Part shown: piece by piece, positions 43,624-54,976 of the stretch
How positions within the stretch are numbered: position 1 is the first letter of the stretch
Layout: each line of letters starts with the position of its first letter
Origin: Streptomyces purpureus
GTDB taxonomy: Bacteria > Actinomycetota > Actinomycetes > Streptomycetales > Streptomycetaceae
DNA length: 64,000 nt
Assembly (NCBI RefSeq): GCF_014648195.1
Contig: NZ_BMQQ01000007.1
Span: 62,001 to 126,000, forward strand
Direction: 5' to 3'
Program-made: the position numbers and the translations under genes
Notes under the pieces: model-generated
Told to the model about the DNA's origin: nothing
What the model saw: only the letters and a program-made list of their open reading frames with translations
The model's database searches: none

Positions 43624-45156
43624 GTGTCCCGCACCGCATGGGCCGCCCGCCAGCCGTCCCAGGGCACCGCCCAGCAGGACGAGGAGGAGCGGCTCAGAGA
43701 GCTTGGCTACCAGCCCGTCCTCGCCCGCCGGATGGGAGGCTTCGGCAACTTCGCCATCAGCTTCTCCGTCATATCCGTCCTCTCCGGCTGCATGACCCTC
43801 TACGGCTTCGGCCTCGGCACCGGCGGTCCCGCCGTGATGATGTGGGGCTGGGTGGGCGTCGGGCTCTTCGTCCTCTGCGTCGGCCTCGCCCTCGCCGAGG
43901 TGACCAGCGCCTACCCCACCTCCGGCGCGCTCTACTACATGGCCGACCGGCTCGGCGGCCGCCGCTGGGGTTGGTACACCGGCTGGCTCAACCTGCTCGG
44001 CCTGCTCGGCGCGATCGCCGGCATCGACTACGGCGCGGCGCTGTTCACCGGAGCCTTCCTCAACCTCCAATGGGGGTTCGAACCCACCCCCGGCTCCACC
44101 TTCCTGATCTTCCTGTGCATCCTGCTCCTGCACGCCACGCTCAACCTCTTCGGCGTCCGCCTCGTCAGCGTCCTCAACTCGATCAGCGTCTGGTGGCACC
44201 TGACCGGTGTCGCCGTCATCGTCGGCGCCCTGGCCCTGATCCCCGACCGCCACCAGTCGCCCGAGTTCGTCTTCACCGAGTTCGTCAACGACACCGGCTG
44301 GGCCAACCCGTTCTACGTCGCCGCGATCGGTCTGCTCCTCGCCCAGTACACCTTCTCCGGCTACGACGCCTCCGCCCACCTCTCGGAGGAGACCTCCAAC
44401 GCCTCCGTCTCCGCAGCCAAGGGCATCGTCCGCGCCATCTGGGTCTCCTGGATCGCCGGCTTCGCACTGCTCGCCGGGCTGACCTTCGCCATCCAGGACT
44501 ACGCCGCCACCCAGGGCAGCGCGACCGGCGTCCCGCCCGCCCAGATCTTCCTCGACGCACTCGGCTCCGGCGGCGCCACCGCCCTGCTGCTCGTCGTGAT
44601 CGTCGCCCAGCTCTTCTGCGGCAACGCCGAGGTCGCCGCCGCCAGCCGGATGGTCTTCGCCTTCAGCCGCGACAACGCCCTGCCCGGCTCCGCGCTGTGG
44701 CGCAAGGTCAGCGCCCGAACCCAGACGCCCGTCCCGGCCGTCTGGCTCTCGGTCGCCGTCGCCGCTGTGCTCGCCCTGCCCTCGCTCTACTCCGCCACCG
44801 CCTACGGCGCGGTCACCGCCATCAACGTCATCGGCATCACCCCCGCCTACGCCATCCCCATCTACCTGCGGCTGCGCGCCGGCGACCGCTTCCAGCCCGG
44901 GCCCTGGAGCCTGGGCCGCTGGAGCAAGCCCATCGGCTGGACCGCCGTGGTCTGGGTGGCAGTCGTCACCGTCCTGTTCTGCCTGCCGCAGAAGTCCCCC
45001 GTCACCGTCGACTCCATGAACTACGCCGTGATCGCCCTGGCCGTCGTGCTGGTCCTGGCCAGCGTCTGGTGGTACGTCGCCCGGCGCTCGTACGGCACCC
45101 CGTCGGCGTACGGCAACGCCCGCGAGCAGGCCGAGATCGCCGAGGGCATCGTCTGA
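43624..45156 (+). CDS. Amino-acid/amine permease (APC superfamily)
   Basis: 510-residue transporter with about 12 hydrophobic segments. The APC signature is in the first helices: GGFGNFAISFSVISVLSGCM, then EVTSAYPTSGALYYMADRLG. The FSGYDASAHLSEET block is characteristic of the ACT/choline-GABA-type branch (2.A.3.4). Substrate not determined. GGAGGT six bases before GTG at 43624 fixes the start. It converges on a GntR regulator gene. Confidence 0.86.
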   Translation: MSRTAWAARQPSQGTAQQDEEERLRELGYQPVLARRMGGFGNFAISFSVISVLSGCMTLYGFGLGTGGPAVMMWGWVGVGLFVLCVGLALAEVTSAYPTSGALYYMADRLGGRRWGWYTGWLNLLGLLGAIAGIDYGAALFTGAFLNLQWGFEPTPGSTFLIFLCILLLHATLNLFGVRLVSVLNSISVWWHLTGVAVIVGALALIPDRHQSPEFVFTEFVNDTGWANPFYVAAIGLLLAQYTFSGYDASAHLSEETSNASVSAAKGIVRAIWVSWIAGFALLAGLTFAIQDYAATQGSATGVPPAQIFLDALGSGGATALLLVVIVAQLFCGNAEVAAASRMVFAFSRDNALPGSALWRKVSARTQTPVPAVWLSVAVAAVLALPSLYSATAYGAVTAINVIGITPAYAIPIYLRLRAGDRFQPGPWSLGRWSKPIGWTAVVWVAVVTVLFCLPQKSPVTVDSMNYAVIALAVVLVLASVWWYVARRSYGTPSAYGNAREQAEIAEGIV

Positions 45157-45204
45157 CCAACTCTTCGGACCGGGCCCGTCGCAGGGGCTCCCGCCCCGGG
45201 CCCG

Positions 45205-45978
45205 TCAGCCGGAGAACTCGTAGGTCCAGTCCGCCGCGTGCGCGGCGAAGTCGATGTCCGTGATCTCCAGCGCGTGCCCGTGCTGGTCGCTCACCACCCG
45301 GTGGACGGCCAGCCGGGCACCGCCCGTCTCAGGCCCGCGCACCAGCCCGCCCGCCCGGCCGATGGTGTCCGGCTGCTGCACCCCGATCGTCTCCCGCCGC
45401 GTCAGCCGCAGCCCCGCCTGGTGCATCCAGTGGTACAGCAGCCGCAGATCGGGCTGCTGGTCGCAGTCCTTTCCGCGCCGGTAGCGGCGCAGCTCCGGGA
45501 TCTCGGCGAGGGCGTGGGCCGAGAACCGGGAGACCGACCGCTGCAGCGGAGTGCCGCCCGGGGTCAGGACGCGGTGGTGGTGGACGAGCGTGGGCTCGCC
45601 CGGCGCGAGGGACAGCTGCGCGGCGAGGTCCACGGCCGGGGCCTCCCACGTGAGCCCCGCCCTGATGAGCGCGCCGGTGGCCTCCGTACCGCCCGGGAAG
45701 TACTGCTGCCCCGGCGTCAGAACGGGTCCGCGCGCCTCGTGTTCGCCGCTCGCGGCGAAGGTGCCGCGCCGGTCGGTGACGACCAGCCGCTGGTCCCGCA
45801 GGAGCTGGAGGGCGCTGCGGACGGTCTGGCGGTTGACGCGGAAGCGGTGCGCCATCGAGCGCTCCGAGGGCAGCCTGCTGCCCGGCGGGATGCGGCGGTG
45901 GGTGAGATCGTCCCGCAGGGCGGTGGCGACCCGGAGGTACAGCGGAAGCTCCGTACGGTCGTGATCGGGCTCAGCCAT
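45205..45978 (-). CDS. GntR family regulator, HutC subfamily
   Basis: 257-residue repressor. N-terminal winged helix (LYLRVATALRDDLTHRRIPP, SRLPSERSMAHRFRVNRQTV) and a C-terminal UTRA ligand domain ending ITDIDFAAHAADWTYEF. A HutC-type operator lies in the divergent region to its right. GAGAGG six bases upstream supports the ATG at 45978. It converges on the APC permease gene and might regulate it along with itself. Confidence 0.86.
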   Translation of the reverse strand: MAEPDHDRTELPLYLRVATALRDDLTHRRIPPGSRLPSERSMAHRFRVNRQTVRSALQLLRDQRLVVTDRRGTFAASGEHEARGPVLTPGQQYFPGGTEATGALIRAGLTWEAPAVDLAAQLSLAPGEPTLVHHHRVLTPGGTPLQRSVSRFSAHALAEIPELRRYRRGKDCDQQPDLRLLYHWMHQAGLRLTRRETIGVQQPDTIGRAGGLVRGPETGGARLAVHRVVSDQHGHALEITDIDFAAHAADWTYEFSG

Positions 45979-46050
45979 GATCAACCTCTCTTCGGCTCTT
46001 CGGTCCGTGCGCAGTTCTTCGCTCAGCGTAACCGCTTGGCCCGTATGGGT

Positions 46051-46080
46051 GACCAATCTCTATCATTGGTCTAAACCTGT
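46051..46080. promoter_or_regulatory. HutC-type GntR operator and inverted repeat
   Basis: GTCTAAAC at 46069-46076 fits the HutC consensus GT-N-TA-N-AC. The longer ATTGGTCTAAACCTGT resembles DasR-type sites. GACCAAT at 46051-46057 and ATTGGTC at 46065-46071 form a perfect 7-base inverted repeat. It lies about 75 bp upstream of the gntR start. Confidence 0.6.
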
Positions 46081-46275
46081 TTGGAAGGGGTGCCCGGGAC
46101 TCTGGCCGAAAGGCGGCCGGGTACGGGCCCGACGGCCCCGTGAACACCGGCCTGCTACCCCGCCGCTCCGGATGCGAACGCCTCGTCATGGCCATTTACT
46201 GGGTCCAGACGAGCACCCAGGGACGCATCCAAGTGAGGGAAGTTCCCAGTGGGGTGTGAGAGGTGGGTGAGGCCG

Positions 46276-47613
46276 ATGGTGACGCCCTCCGAGCGGGCCG
46301 CGCGCGGACGAGCCGCCCGCAAGACCGTCTCCCGCTCCTCCCACGGACGCTGGATACCGGCCCCGCACCGCCCCGACCCCGTCGCCGTCCTGGAGAAGCA
46401 GGCCGCCGGCCGGCTTCCGGACCTGCTGCCCATCCGCTACGGCCGCATGGCCGCCTCGCCGTTCGCCTTCCTGCGCGGCGCCGCCGCCCTCATGGCCGGC
46501 GACCTCGCCGCCCAGCCCCACACCGGCCTCACCGTCCAGCTCAGCGGCGACGCCCACCTCCTCAACTTCGGCCTCTACGCCTCGCCCGAACGAGCCCTGC
46601 TCTTCGACCTCGACGACTTCGACGAGACCCACCCCGGCCCCTTCGAATGGGACGTCAAACGCCTCGCCGCCAGCGTCGCCGTCGCCGCCCTGCAGAACGG
46701 CGGCAGCCGGGCCAAGGCGCAGACCGCCGCCCGCGCCGCCGTCGAGTCGTACCGCCTCTCCGTCCGCCGCCTCGCCGCACGCGGCGAACTGGACGTCTGG
46801 TACGAGCGCATCGACGCGGCGGACCTGCTTCCGCTGGTACGCCGCTCGCGCAGACGCCAGGTCGAGGACGCCCTCGCCCGCGCCCGCCGCCGCACCAGCC
46901 TGCACGCCCTCGGCAAGCTCACCGAGGAGACCGGCGAGGGCCGGCGCATCGTCGACGACCCGCCCCTCCTGGAGCGGGTCGACAGCGTCGACCGCACCGG
47001 CCTCGGCAAGATCTTCAGCGACTACCGCAGCTCCCTCTCCGAGGAACGCCGCGTCCTGCTCGACCGCTACCGCTTCGTCGACGCCGCGGCCAAGGCCGTC
47101 GGAGTCGGCAGCGTCGGCACCCGCTGCTTCGTCCTGCTCCTCGAAGGACGCGACGCGGGCGACCCCCTCTTCCTCCAGATCAAGGAGGCGGGACCGTCCG
47201 TCCTCGAAGAACACCTGGGCCCCGGCCCCCACACCCACCACGGCCACCGGGTCGTCGCCGGACAGCGCCTGCTCCAGGCCGCGAGCGACATATTCCTCGG
47301 CTGGATGACCGGACCTCAGGAACGCCACTTCTACTGGCGGCAGTTGCGCGACATGAAGGCCACCGCCGAGGTCGAGGAAATGCCCCCGTCCATGCTGCGT
47401 GAGTACGCCCGGCTGTGCGGCCGCGCCCTCGCCCGGGCCCACGCCCGCTCCGGCGACCGGATCGCCGTCGCCGCCTACCTCGGCGGCTCGGACGCCTTCG
47501 ACCGCGCCGTCGCCGAATTCGCCATCCGCTACGCCGCCCAGAACGCCGACGACCACGCCGCCCTGACCGCCGCCATCGCCGCCGGATCGGTCAGTGCGGC
47601 CCCGGACGTCTGA
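46276..47613 (+). CDS. DUF2252 family protein
   Basis: 445-residue member of DUF2252, a kinase-fold-like family of unknown function. Conserved blocks include FAFLRGAAALMAGDLA, LSGDAHLLNFGLYASPERAL, DLDDFDETHPGPFEWDVKRL and a late YARLCGRALARAHARSGD. The D-x-H-x-x-N and D-x-D-D-F-D patterns resemble aminoglycoside phosphotransferase catalytic and metal-binding loops. Start at 46276 (ATG) is chosen; GTGs at 46249 and 46267 are alternatives. Confidence 0.85.
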   Translation: MVTPSERAARGRAARKTVSRSSHGRWIPAPHRPDPVAVLEKQAAGRLPDLLPIRYGRMAASPFAFLRGAAALMAGDLAAQPHTGLTVQLSGDAHLLNFGLYASPERALLFDLDDFDETHPGPFEWDVKRLAASVAVAALQNGGSRAKAQTAARAAVESYRLSVRRLAARGELDVWYERIDAADLLPLVRRSRRRQVEDALARARRRTSLHALGKLTEETGEGRRIVDDPPLLERVDSVDRTGLGKIFSDYRSSLSEERRVLLDRYRFVDAAAKAVGVGSVGTRCFVLLLEGRDAGDPLFLQIKEAGPSVLEEHLGPGPHTHHGHRVVAGQRLLQAASDIFLGWMTGPQERHFYWRQLRDMKATAEVEEMPPSMLREYARLCGRALARAHARSGDRIAVAAYLGGSDAFDRAVAEFAIRYAAQNADDHAALTAAIAAGSVSAAPDV

Positions 47614-47641
47614 GCGCGCCCCCGCGTCCGCCCGCGCCCGC

Positions 47642-49045
47642 TCAGCCGCCCTCCCGCAGCAACGGCGGCTCCAGCGGCGTCGCCGCCTGCGGCGTGAACA
47701 GCACCGCCCGCACCACCTTAGGCGCGAACAGCACGCCCAGTGGCGCGCTCAGCGTCAGCACGGACCGCAGCGCCGCCCCCACCACCGGATCCCCGGTGTA
47801 GCGCGCCAGGGCCCGCTCCAGATACCACCCCGCCACCTTGTCGCCCGGCTTCGACCGCAGCCCGTCACCGCGCGCCCCCGGCATCTTCTTGTCCGACCCC
47901 GAGGAGATGTCCCACGCCTGCCGCGAGGCGTCGAACAGCGCCCGCTGCACCCGGAACGTGGTCGGCGTACGCCGCGGATCGGACAGCGCCCGGCGCAGCG
48001 CCACCGCGCCGATCGCCGCCACCGCCATGCCCTGGCCGTAGACCGGGTTGAAGGAGCACAGTGCGTCACCGGCGGCCAGGAACCCGGCCGGGCGGCGGCC
48101 CGGACGGTCGTAGCGGCGACGGATGTTGGCGGTCTGCCGGAAGCCGTGCACCGGCGAGTCCGGCTCGGCCCCCGCGATCCAGTCCCGCAGCACCGGATGC
48201 GGCAGCCGGCCCGCGAACTCCTCGAACCCCGCCTCGTCCGTGGGCGGTTCGGAGCCGCGCAGCCCGGAGAGCGTCACGAGCACCCGCCCGTCCTCGACCG
48301 GCAGCGCCACACCTCCGTACACCTGCCGGGGGTTGGGCATGATGTAGTAGCCGAGATGGTCCCGGCCGATGCGGCCCCCGGTGTCCTTGTAGACCCGCGT
48401 GGCATAGGCCAGACCCGTGTCGAGGGTCTCCTCGTGCGGCGCCTCGGCCCCGACGGCGGCCAGCCAGTCGGCGGCGCGCGTGCCCCGGCCCGAGGCGTCC
48501 ACCACCAGGTCCGCCTCCAGCCGGCGGGCCTCCTTCGCCGCGCCCGCGCCCCGTTCCCGCACCAGCACGCCGCGCACCCGCCGGGAGTCACCGAGCAGTC
48601 CGACGACCTCGGTGCCCTCGACCGTCCGGATCCGGGGATCGGCGAGCACCCGGCGGCGCACCAGCGCCTCCAACTGCGGGCGTGAGCCGGTGAAGAGGTG
48701 CGAGGTCGCCGGCAGGCGGCGGAACCACCGGCCGTTCTGCCACTGCACCAGGTCCTCGGGCATGCCCACCCGGGGCGCGCCCTGCTCTCCCAACTCGCCG
48801 ACCAGGCCCGGCAGAAGCTCCTCCAGCGCCCGCTGGCCGCCCTCCAGCAGGACATGGATGTGGCGGCCCTGCGGCACGCCCGGCCGGGGCTCGGCGCCGT
48901 CGGGGAACCGGTCGCGCTCGACGACGGTCACCTGCTCGGCGTGGTCGGCGAGCACCCGGGCCACGAGCAGCCCCGCGACGCTGCCGCCGACGACCACCGC
49001 GTGCCGCGTCCGGACCCCCGTGCCTGCCGTCAACTGGTCCTCCAT
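47642..49045 (-). CDS. FAD-dependent monooxygenase/oxidoreductase
   Basis: 467-residue flavoprotein of the FAD-binding_3/tryptophan-halogenase-like superfamily. FAD motif AVVVGGSVAGLLVARVLADH (G-x-G-x-x-G variant GGSVAG), ribose-binding ERDRFPDG, DG motif ADLVVDASGRGTRAADWL, and GFLAAGDALCSFNPVYGQGM near the C-terminus. Substrate unknown; these enzymes hydroxylate or epoxidise hydrophobic compounds. Starts at ATG 49045. A long hairpin separates it from the padR gene. Confidence 0.82.
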   Translation of the reverse strand: MEDQLTAGTGVRTRHAVVVGGSVAGLLVARVLADHAEQVTVVERDRFPDGAEPRPGVPQGRHIHVLLEGGQRALEELLPGLVGELGEQGAPRVGMPEDLVQWQNGRWFRRLPATSHLFTGSRPQLEALVRRRVLADPRIRTVEGTEVVGLLGDSRRVRGVLVRERGAGAAKEARRLEADLVVDASGRGTRAADWLAAVGAEAPHEETLDTGLAYATRVYKDTGGRIGRDHLGYYIMPNPRQVYGGVALPVEDGRVLVTLSGLRGSEPPTDEAGFEEFAGRLPHPVLRDWIAGAEPDSPVHGFRQTANIRRRYDRPGRRPAGFLAAGDALCSFNPVYGQGMAVAAIGAVALRRALSDPRRTPTTFRVQRALFDASRQAWDISSGSDKKMPGARGDGLRSKPGDKVAGWYLERALARYTGDPVVGAALRSVLTLSAPLGVLFAPKVVRAVLFTPQAATPLEPPLLREGG

Positions 49046-49190
49046 GCCCGCCCCTTCAGCTGTCGCGAGGTTGCCGATCTACGACTGACCAGTATCCACG
49101 GTCCCGCGAGGCACCTCGCGTGCGCCGAGCCGCAGACGCTCGATGTGGTGGACCGCCTCGTCAAGGACGGCCTGAGTAAGCGGCGGTCCG

Positions 49191-49234
49191 ACGGCGAGGC
49201 GGGCCCCGGAATGCTCCGGGGCCCGCCTCGCCGT
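49191..49234 (-). terminator. 20-bp perfect stem downstream of padR
   Basis: Arms 49191-49210 and 49215-49234 are exact complements (20 bp) around the loop ATGC. It lies about 60 bases beyond the padR stop on the minus strand and probably terminates the fadH-padR transcript. The rest of 49046-49297 shows no gene. Confidence 0.75.
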
Positions 49235-49297
49235 GACGAGGCCTCCTGGCCTCCCGTAGGCCTCCTGGGGCCGGTGGCTCTCAGGAGGTTCGCGCCC

Positions 49298-49852
49298 TCA
49301 CGCGCCCGCCGGCCGTGCCTCCAGCTCCGCAAGTTCCTTCAGCGCCTGGGTCAGCCACTCGATCCAGAAGCGCTCCATGTCGATCCCGCCTCGCAGCACC
49401 AGATGCCGCAGCCGGTCCTCCTCGGCGTCCCGTTCCGGCGGGAAGTGCCGTTCCTCGATCGACCGGTATTCCTCCAGCTGGCGGCGGTGCAGGGCCAGAT
49501 GGCGTTCCAGCTCGGCGCGCAGGCCCGCGGTGCCGACCACCGCCGCCGCGCGCATGCGCAGCAGCAGCGCGTCCCGTACCGGCTTCGGGTCCTCGCGGGC
49601 GGCGACCCACTCGGTCAGTTCGGCGCGGCCCGCGGGCAGGACCTCGTACTCCTTCTTCTGCCCGCGGGCCGGCACCTCGCTGGGAAGGGCGCGGATGTGT
49701 CCGGACTGCTCCAGCCTGCCCAGTTCGCGATAGATCTGCTGGTGGGTGGACGACCAGAAGTAGCCGATCGACCGGTCGAAGCGCCGGGTCAGTTCGAGAC
49801 CGGAGGACGGCTTCTCCAGCAGTGCGGTGAGAATCGCGTGCGGCAGGGACAT
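49298..49852 (-). CDS. PadR family transcriptional regulator
   Basis: 184-residue repressor. Winged-helix N-terminus: HAILTALLEKPSSGLELTRR, then YFWSSTHQQIYRELGRLEQS and a wing KKEYEVLPAG. The C-terminal Vir_C-like dimerisation helices follow (HRRQLEEYRSIEERHFPP). It lies 32 bp downstream of fadH on the same strand. Candidate targets are its own operon and the flavin monooxygenase. Confidence 0.88.
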   Translation of the reverse strand: MSLPHAILTALLEKPSSGLELTRRFDRSIGYFWSSTHQQIYRELGRLEQSGHIRALPSEVPARGQKKEYEVLPAGRAELTEWVAAREDPKPVRDALLLRMRAAAVVGTAGLRAELERHLALHRRQLEEYRSIEERHFPPERDAEEDRLRHLVLRGGIDMERFWIEWLTQALKELAELEARPAGA

Positions 49853-49884
49853 GTCCGCATCCTAGGCCGGGGTGATCACAGGGA

Positions 49885-51993
<2,109 letters not shown>

Positions 51994-52022
51994 CTACTAC
52001 TCAGTAGCAAAGAGGCGCCCGG

Positions 52023-52862
52023 CTACCGGGCCGCCACCCAGGCGTCCAGCTCCTCCGGCGTCCGGGGCCCCGCCGCGCCCTCGTCGAGCAGCCCCTGCGC
52101 GCGCAGCACCGCCGCCACCGCCATCCCCCACGGCCGCCGCAGCCGCGCCGCGTCCAGCAGCGCGTCGTCCGCCAGGAGCTCGGCGATCGGGCCCGTGCGC
52201 AGCCCCTGGGGCGAGAGCACCGCCGCGTCGTCCGCCCACCGCAGCGCCAGATCCACGTCGTGCGTCGCCATCACCACCGTCGTCCCGGCCGCCCGCAGCC
52301 GGGCCAGGGCCTCCAGCAGCCGCTCCTGTCCGTGCGGGTCGAGCCCCGCCGTCGGCTCGTCCATGATCAGCACTCGGGGCCGCATCGCCACGGCGCCCGC
52401 GATGGCGGCCCGCTTGCGCTGCCCGTACGACAGCAGATGCGTCGGCCGGTCCGCCAGCGCCACGATGTCCAGCGCCTCCAGCGCCTCGGCCACCCGGGCC
52501 CGTACCTCCTCCCGCGGCAGCCCCAGGTTCATCGGCCCGAACGACACGTCCTGCTCGACCGAGGCCGCGAACAGCTGGTCGTCGGGGTCCTGCACCACCA
52601 GCTGCACGGTCGTCCGCAGCCGGGTGAGCCCCTTGCGGTCGTACGACACCTGCTCACCGTCGAGCAGCAGCCGGCCCCGGCCCACCCGCAGCCCGCCGCT
52701 GAGCAGCCGCAGGAGCGTCGTCTTGCCGCTGCCGTTGCGCCCGAGCAGCGCCATCGCCCGGCCCCGCGGCACGGCGAAGGAGACCCCGTCCAGGACGGGC
52801 GGGCCGTCCTCATAGGCGAAACCCGCCCCGACCAGCTCCACGACAGGCGACTCAGGGCTCAC
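52023..52862 (-). CDS. cbiO: Cobalt ECF transporter ATPase
   Basis: 279-residue energising ATPase for CbiMNQ. Walker A LLGRNGSGKTTLLRLLSGG, the Q-loop VVQDPDDQLFAASVEQDVSF typical of ECF/CbiO ATPases, signature LLSYGQRKRAAIAGA (S-Y-G-Q-R in place of SGGQ, normal in CbiO), Walker B VLIMDEPTAGLDPHG, H-loop MATHDVD. GTG at 52862 overlaps the cbiQ stop by 4 bp. Confidence 0.91.
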   Translation of the reverse strand: MSPESPVVELVGAGFAYEDGPPVLDGVSFAVPRGRAMALLGRNGSGKTTLLRLLSGGLRVGRGRLLLDGEQVSYDRKGLTRLRTTVQLVVQDPDDQLFAASVEQDVSFGPMNLGLPREEVRARVAEALEALDIVALADRPTHLLSYGQRKRAAIAGAVAMRPRVLIMDEPTAGLDPHGQERLLEALARLRAAGTTVVMATHDVDLALRWADDAAVLSPQGLRTGPIAELLADDALLDAARLRRPWGMAVAAVLRAQGLLDEGAAGPRTPEELDAWVAAR

Positions 52863-53608
52863 GGCAGGGACCTTTCCAGTACGAGGGTGACGGCGACCAG
52901 ACCCGTGAGGAGCGCCCCGGTCGCGGCGAGGAAACGGCGGGAGACCACGGCCTCGGGCACCAGGACCCGCAGCGTGCCGTCGTAGCCGCGCCCGGCGAGA
53001 CCGGCCTGCAGCCGCTGGGCCCGGTCGAAGGCGCGGACGAACGCGGTCGCGCCGAGCCCGGCCAGCGAGCGCCAGGCCGCCGCCCGGGTCGTCAGCCCCA
53101 GCCGCGCCGCCTGCGCCTGCCGGATCCGGGACATGGCGTCGAGGAGCAGAAAGCTGATCCGGTACATGACCAGGGCGACATCCACCACGGGAGCCGGAAC
53201 CCCGGCCCGCACCAGCCGCGGCAGCACGTCGGAGACCGGTGTCGTGAAGGCGAACAGCAGCACCCCCAGCGACGCGGAGGAGGTCCGCAGCAGCAGCTCG
53301 CCGGCCCGCACCGGCCCGCCGGGGGCAAAGGTGACGAACCCCTCCGGCCCGCCGACCTGGAAGAGCAGCGGAATAGCCCCGGTGACACAGAACCCCAGGG
53401 GGATCCGGAACGCCCGCCACAGGTGCCGCGGCGCGACCCCGGCCGGGCCGAGCAGCACCGTCAGTGTGGCGGCCGCGACCAGCACGGCCCCCGGCCACGG
53501 AGGCAGACAGACCGCGCACAGGGTCAGTCCGAAGCCGAGCGCGGCCTTCTCGCTCGGATGGCGGCGGCGCCAGCGATTGCTGTGCGCCGCCGCGTCGATG
53601 GGCAGCAC
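52859..53608 (-). CDS. cbiQ: Cobalt ECF transporter T component
   Basis: 249-residue membrane subunit coupling CbiO to CbiMN. Several hydrophobic segments in the first 130 residues. The cytoplasmic coupling helices contain the Ala-Arg-Gly type motifs ARLGLTTRAAAW and LQAGLAGRGYDGTL. Typical length. Placed six bases after cbiN and overlapping cbiO. Confidence 0.9.
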   Translation of the reverse strand: MLPIDAAAHSNRWRRRHPSEKAALGFGLTLCAVCLPPWPGAVLVAAATLTVLLGPAGVAPRHLWRAFRIPLGFCVTGAIPLLFQVGGPEGFVTFAPGGPVRAGELLLRTSSASLGVLLFAFTTPVSDVLPRLVRAGVPAPVVDVALVMYRISFLLLDAMSRIRQAQAARLGLTTRAAAWRSLAGLGATAFVRAFDRAQRLQAGLAGRGYDGTLRVLVPEAVVSRRFLAATGALLTGLVAVTLVLERSLP

Positions 53609-53614
53609 CGGCGG

Positions 53615-54007
53615 CTAGGGGAGCGGATGGCCGGCGGCGGCCCCCTCGTGCGCTCCGTCACCGGTGCCCTGTGCCTCGGCCACCTCGTGGTGCTCGGCGG
53701 TCTTCGCCCGCGCCTCGCCCTGACGGCGGCCCTTGCGCAGCCCGAAGTAGTACGCGAGGACTCCGGCGCCGATCGCGGCCTGCAGTGCGAACAGCGCCGA
53801 CTCGACCTCACCGGACGGCGGCTCGTACAGCGGGCTGAACCACGGCTCGTAGTCCGGCTGGATCTCGGTGATCGCGACCTCCGCCTCGGCGTCGGCGCCG
53901 GTGAACGGCTCCTCCTTGTGGTCGCCGAGCCCCAGCACCAGCGGCAGCACGGCGAGCGCCGCCACGACGAGCAGCAGCAGAGTGTTGATCTTCGCGTTAC
54001 GGCTCAT
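53615..54007 (-). CDS. cbiN: Cobalt transport protein CbiN
   Basis: 130-residue two-helix accessory of CbiM. First segment [20 protein letters not shown], an external loop with [20 protein letters not shown] and [16 protein letters not shown] (CbiN hallmark), second segment [21 protein letters not shown] charged tail follows. Starts within the last codon of cbiM (4-bp overlap). Confidence 0.9.
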   Translation of the reverse strand: MSRNAKINTLLLLVVAALAVLPLVLGLGDHKEEPFTGADAEAEVAITEIQPDYEPWFSPLYEPPSGEVESALFALQAAIGAGVLAYYFGLRKGRRQGEARAKTAEHHEVAEAQGTGDGAHEGAAAGHPLP

Positions 54008-54708
54008 CGGACCGCGGCCTCCGTCGTCGTGTCGCTCTTGCGCCCGCCCTGGAGCAGTACTCCGAGCCGGGTCAGTTCACCCTTGCTGGACTTGACCAGC
54101 AGCCGCATCACCAGGACGGTGAGCAGGCCCTCGCTGACCGCCAGCGGGATCTGGGTGACGGCGAAGATGGAGCCGAACTTGCCCAGCGCGCCGAGGAAGC
54201 CGCTGCTCGGGTCGGGGAAGGCAAGGGCGAGCTGGACGCTGGTGACGCAGTACGTCACCAGGTCGGCGACGAACGCGCCGAAGAACACGCTCACCATCAG
54301 CGGCACGTCGAAGCGGCGCAGCAGCCAGTACACCCCGAAACCGGCCCATGGCCCGGCGATCGCCATCGAGAAGACGTTGGCGCCCAGGGTGGTGAGGCCG
54401 CCGTGTGCGAGCAGCAGCGCCTGGAAGAGGAGAGTGATCGTGCCGAGCACCGCCATGATCGGCGGCCGGAAGAGGATCGCGCCCAGACCCGTCCCGGTCG
54501 GATGGGAGCAGCTGCCCGTCACCGACGGAATCTTCAGGGCGGAGAGGACGAAGGTGAAGGCGCCCGACGCGCCGAGCAGCAGGGTGGACTCGGGATTGGC
54601 CTTGACCTCGCGGGTCAGGGCCCGTACGCCGTGAACGACGAAGGGGGCGGACGCGACGCCCCAGGCGGCCGCGTGCAACGGGGGCAGATACCCCTCGGCT
54701 ATATGCAT
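54004..54708 (-). CDS. cbiM: Cobalt ECF transporter S component
   Basis: 234-residue substrate-binding membrane protein. The N-terminal Met-His-Ile of [18 protein letters not shown] provides the cobalt-binding His2, and the conserved [19 protein letters not shown] supplies the second His. Six or more membrane segments. It is the first gene behind a cobalamin riboswitch, so cobalt uptake should fall when B12 is plentiful. Confidence 0.93.
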   Translation of the reverse strand: MHIAEGYLPPLHAAAWGVASAPFVVHGVRALTREVKANPESTLLLGASGAFTFVLSALKIPSVTGSCSHPTGTGLGAILFRPPIMAVLGTITLLFQALLLAHGGLTTLGANVFSMAIAGPWAGFGVYWLLRRFDVPLMVSVFFGAFVADLVTYCVTSVQLALAFPDPSSGFLGALGKFGSIFAVTQIPLAVSEGLLTVLVMRLLVKSSKGELTRLGVLLQGGRKSDTTTEAAVR

Positions 54709-54749
54709 GGTTGGGAGACCCTCTCCAGCACCTCGTGGATGGACTGACG

Positions 54750-54922
54750 CGCCCCGGCCGGTCTCCTGGCTGACGGGTCCTGCCGCCCGGACTCCGCCTT
54801 CCCGGACGCCGCGGTCTCCCGCGGCGGTCCAGTGGCTTCCTTGCGGAGGGAGCCGGACTTCCCGATCACAGTGGCGAGGGCCGCACCGGTACTCCACCGG
54901 TTTCCCGTTCACCAAGGCGGTG
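54750..54922 (-). promoter_or_regulatory. Cobalamin riboswitch
   Basis: Read on the minus strand, this holds the class hallmarks in order: a 5' GGGAAACCGGTG segment near 54905-54895, GCGGCCCTCGCCACTGTGAT, then AAGCCACTGG, GGGAAGGCGG and the B12 box GCCAGGAGACCGGCC at 54770-54756. It ends about 40 bases before cbiM. Adenosylcobalamin binding should repress cbiMNQO. Confidence 0.9.
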
Positions 54923-54976
54923 TGACATTAGTGCGTTGACCTGCTGCATCACAAGCCGCGCACGGATGCGTACGCA

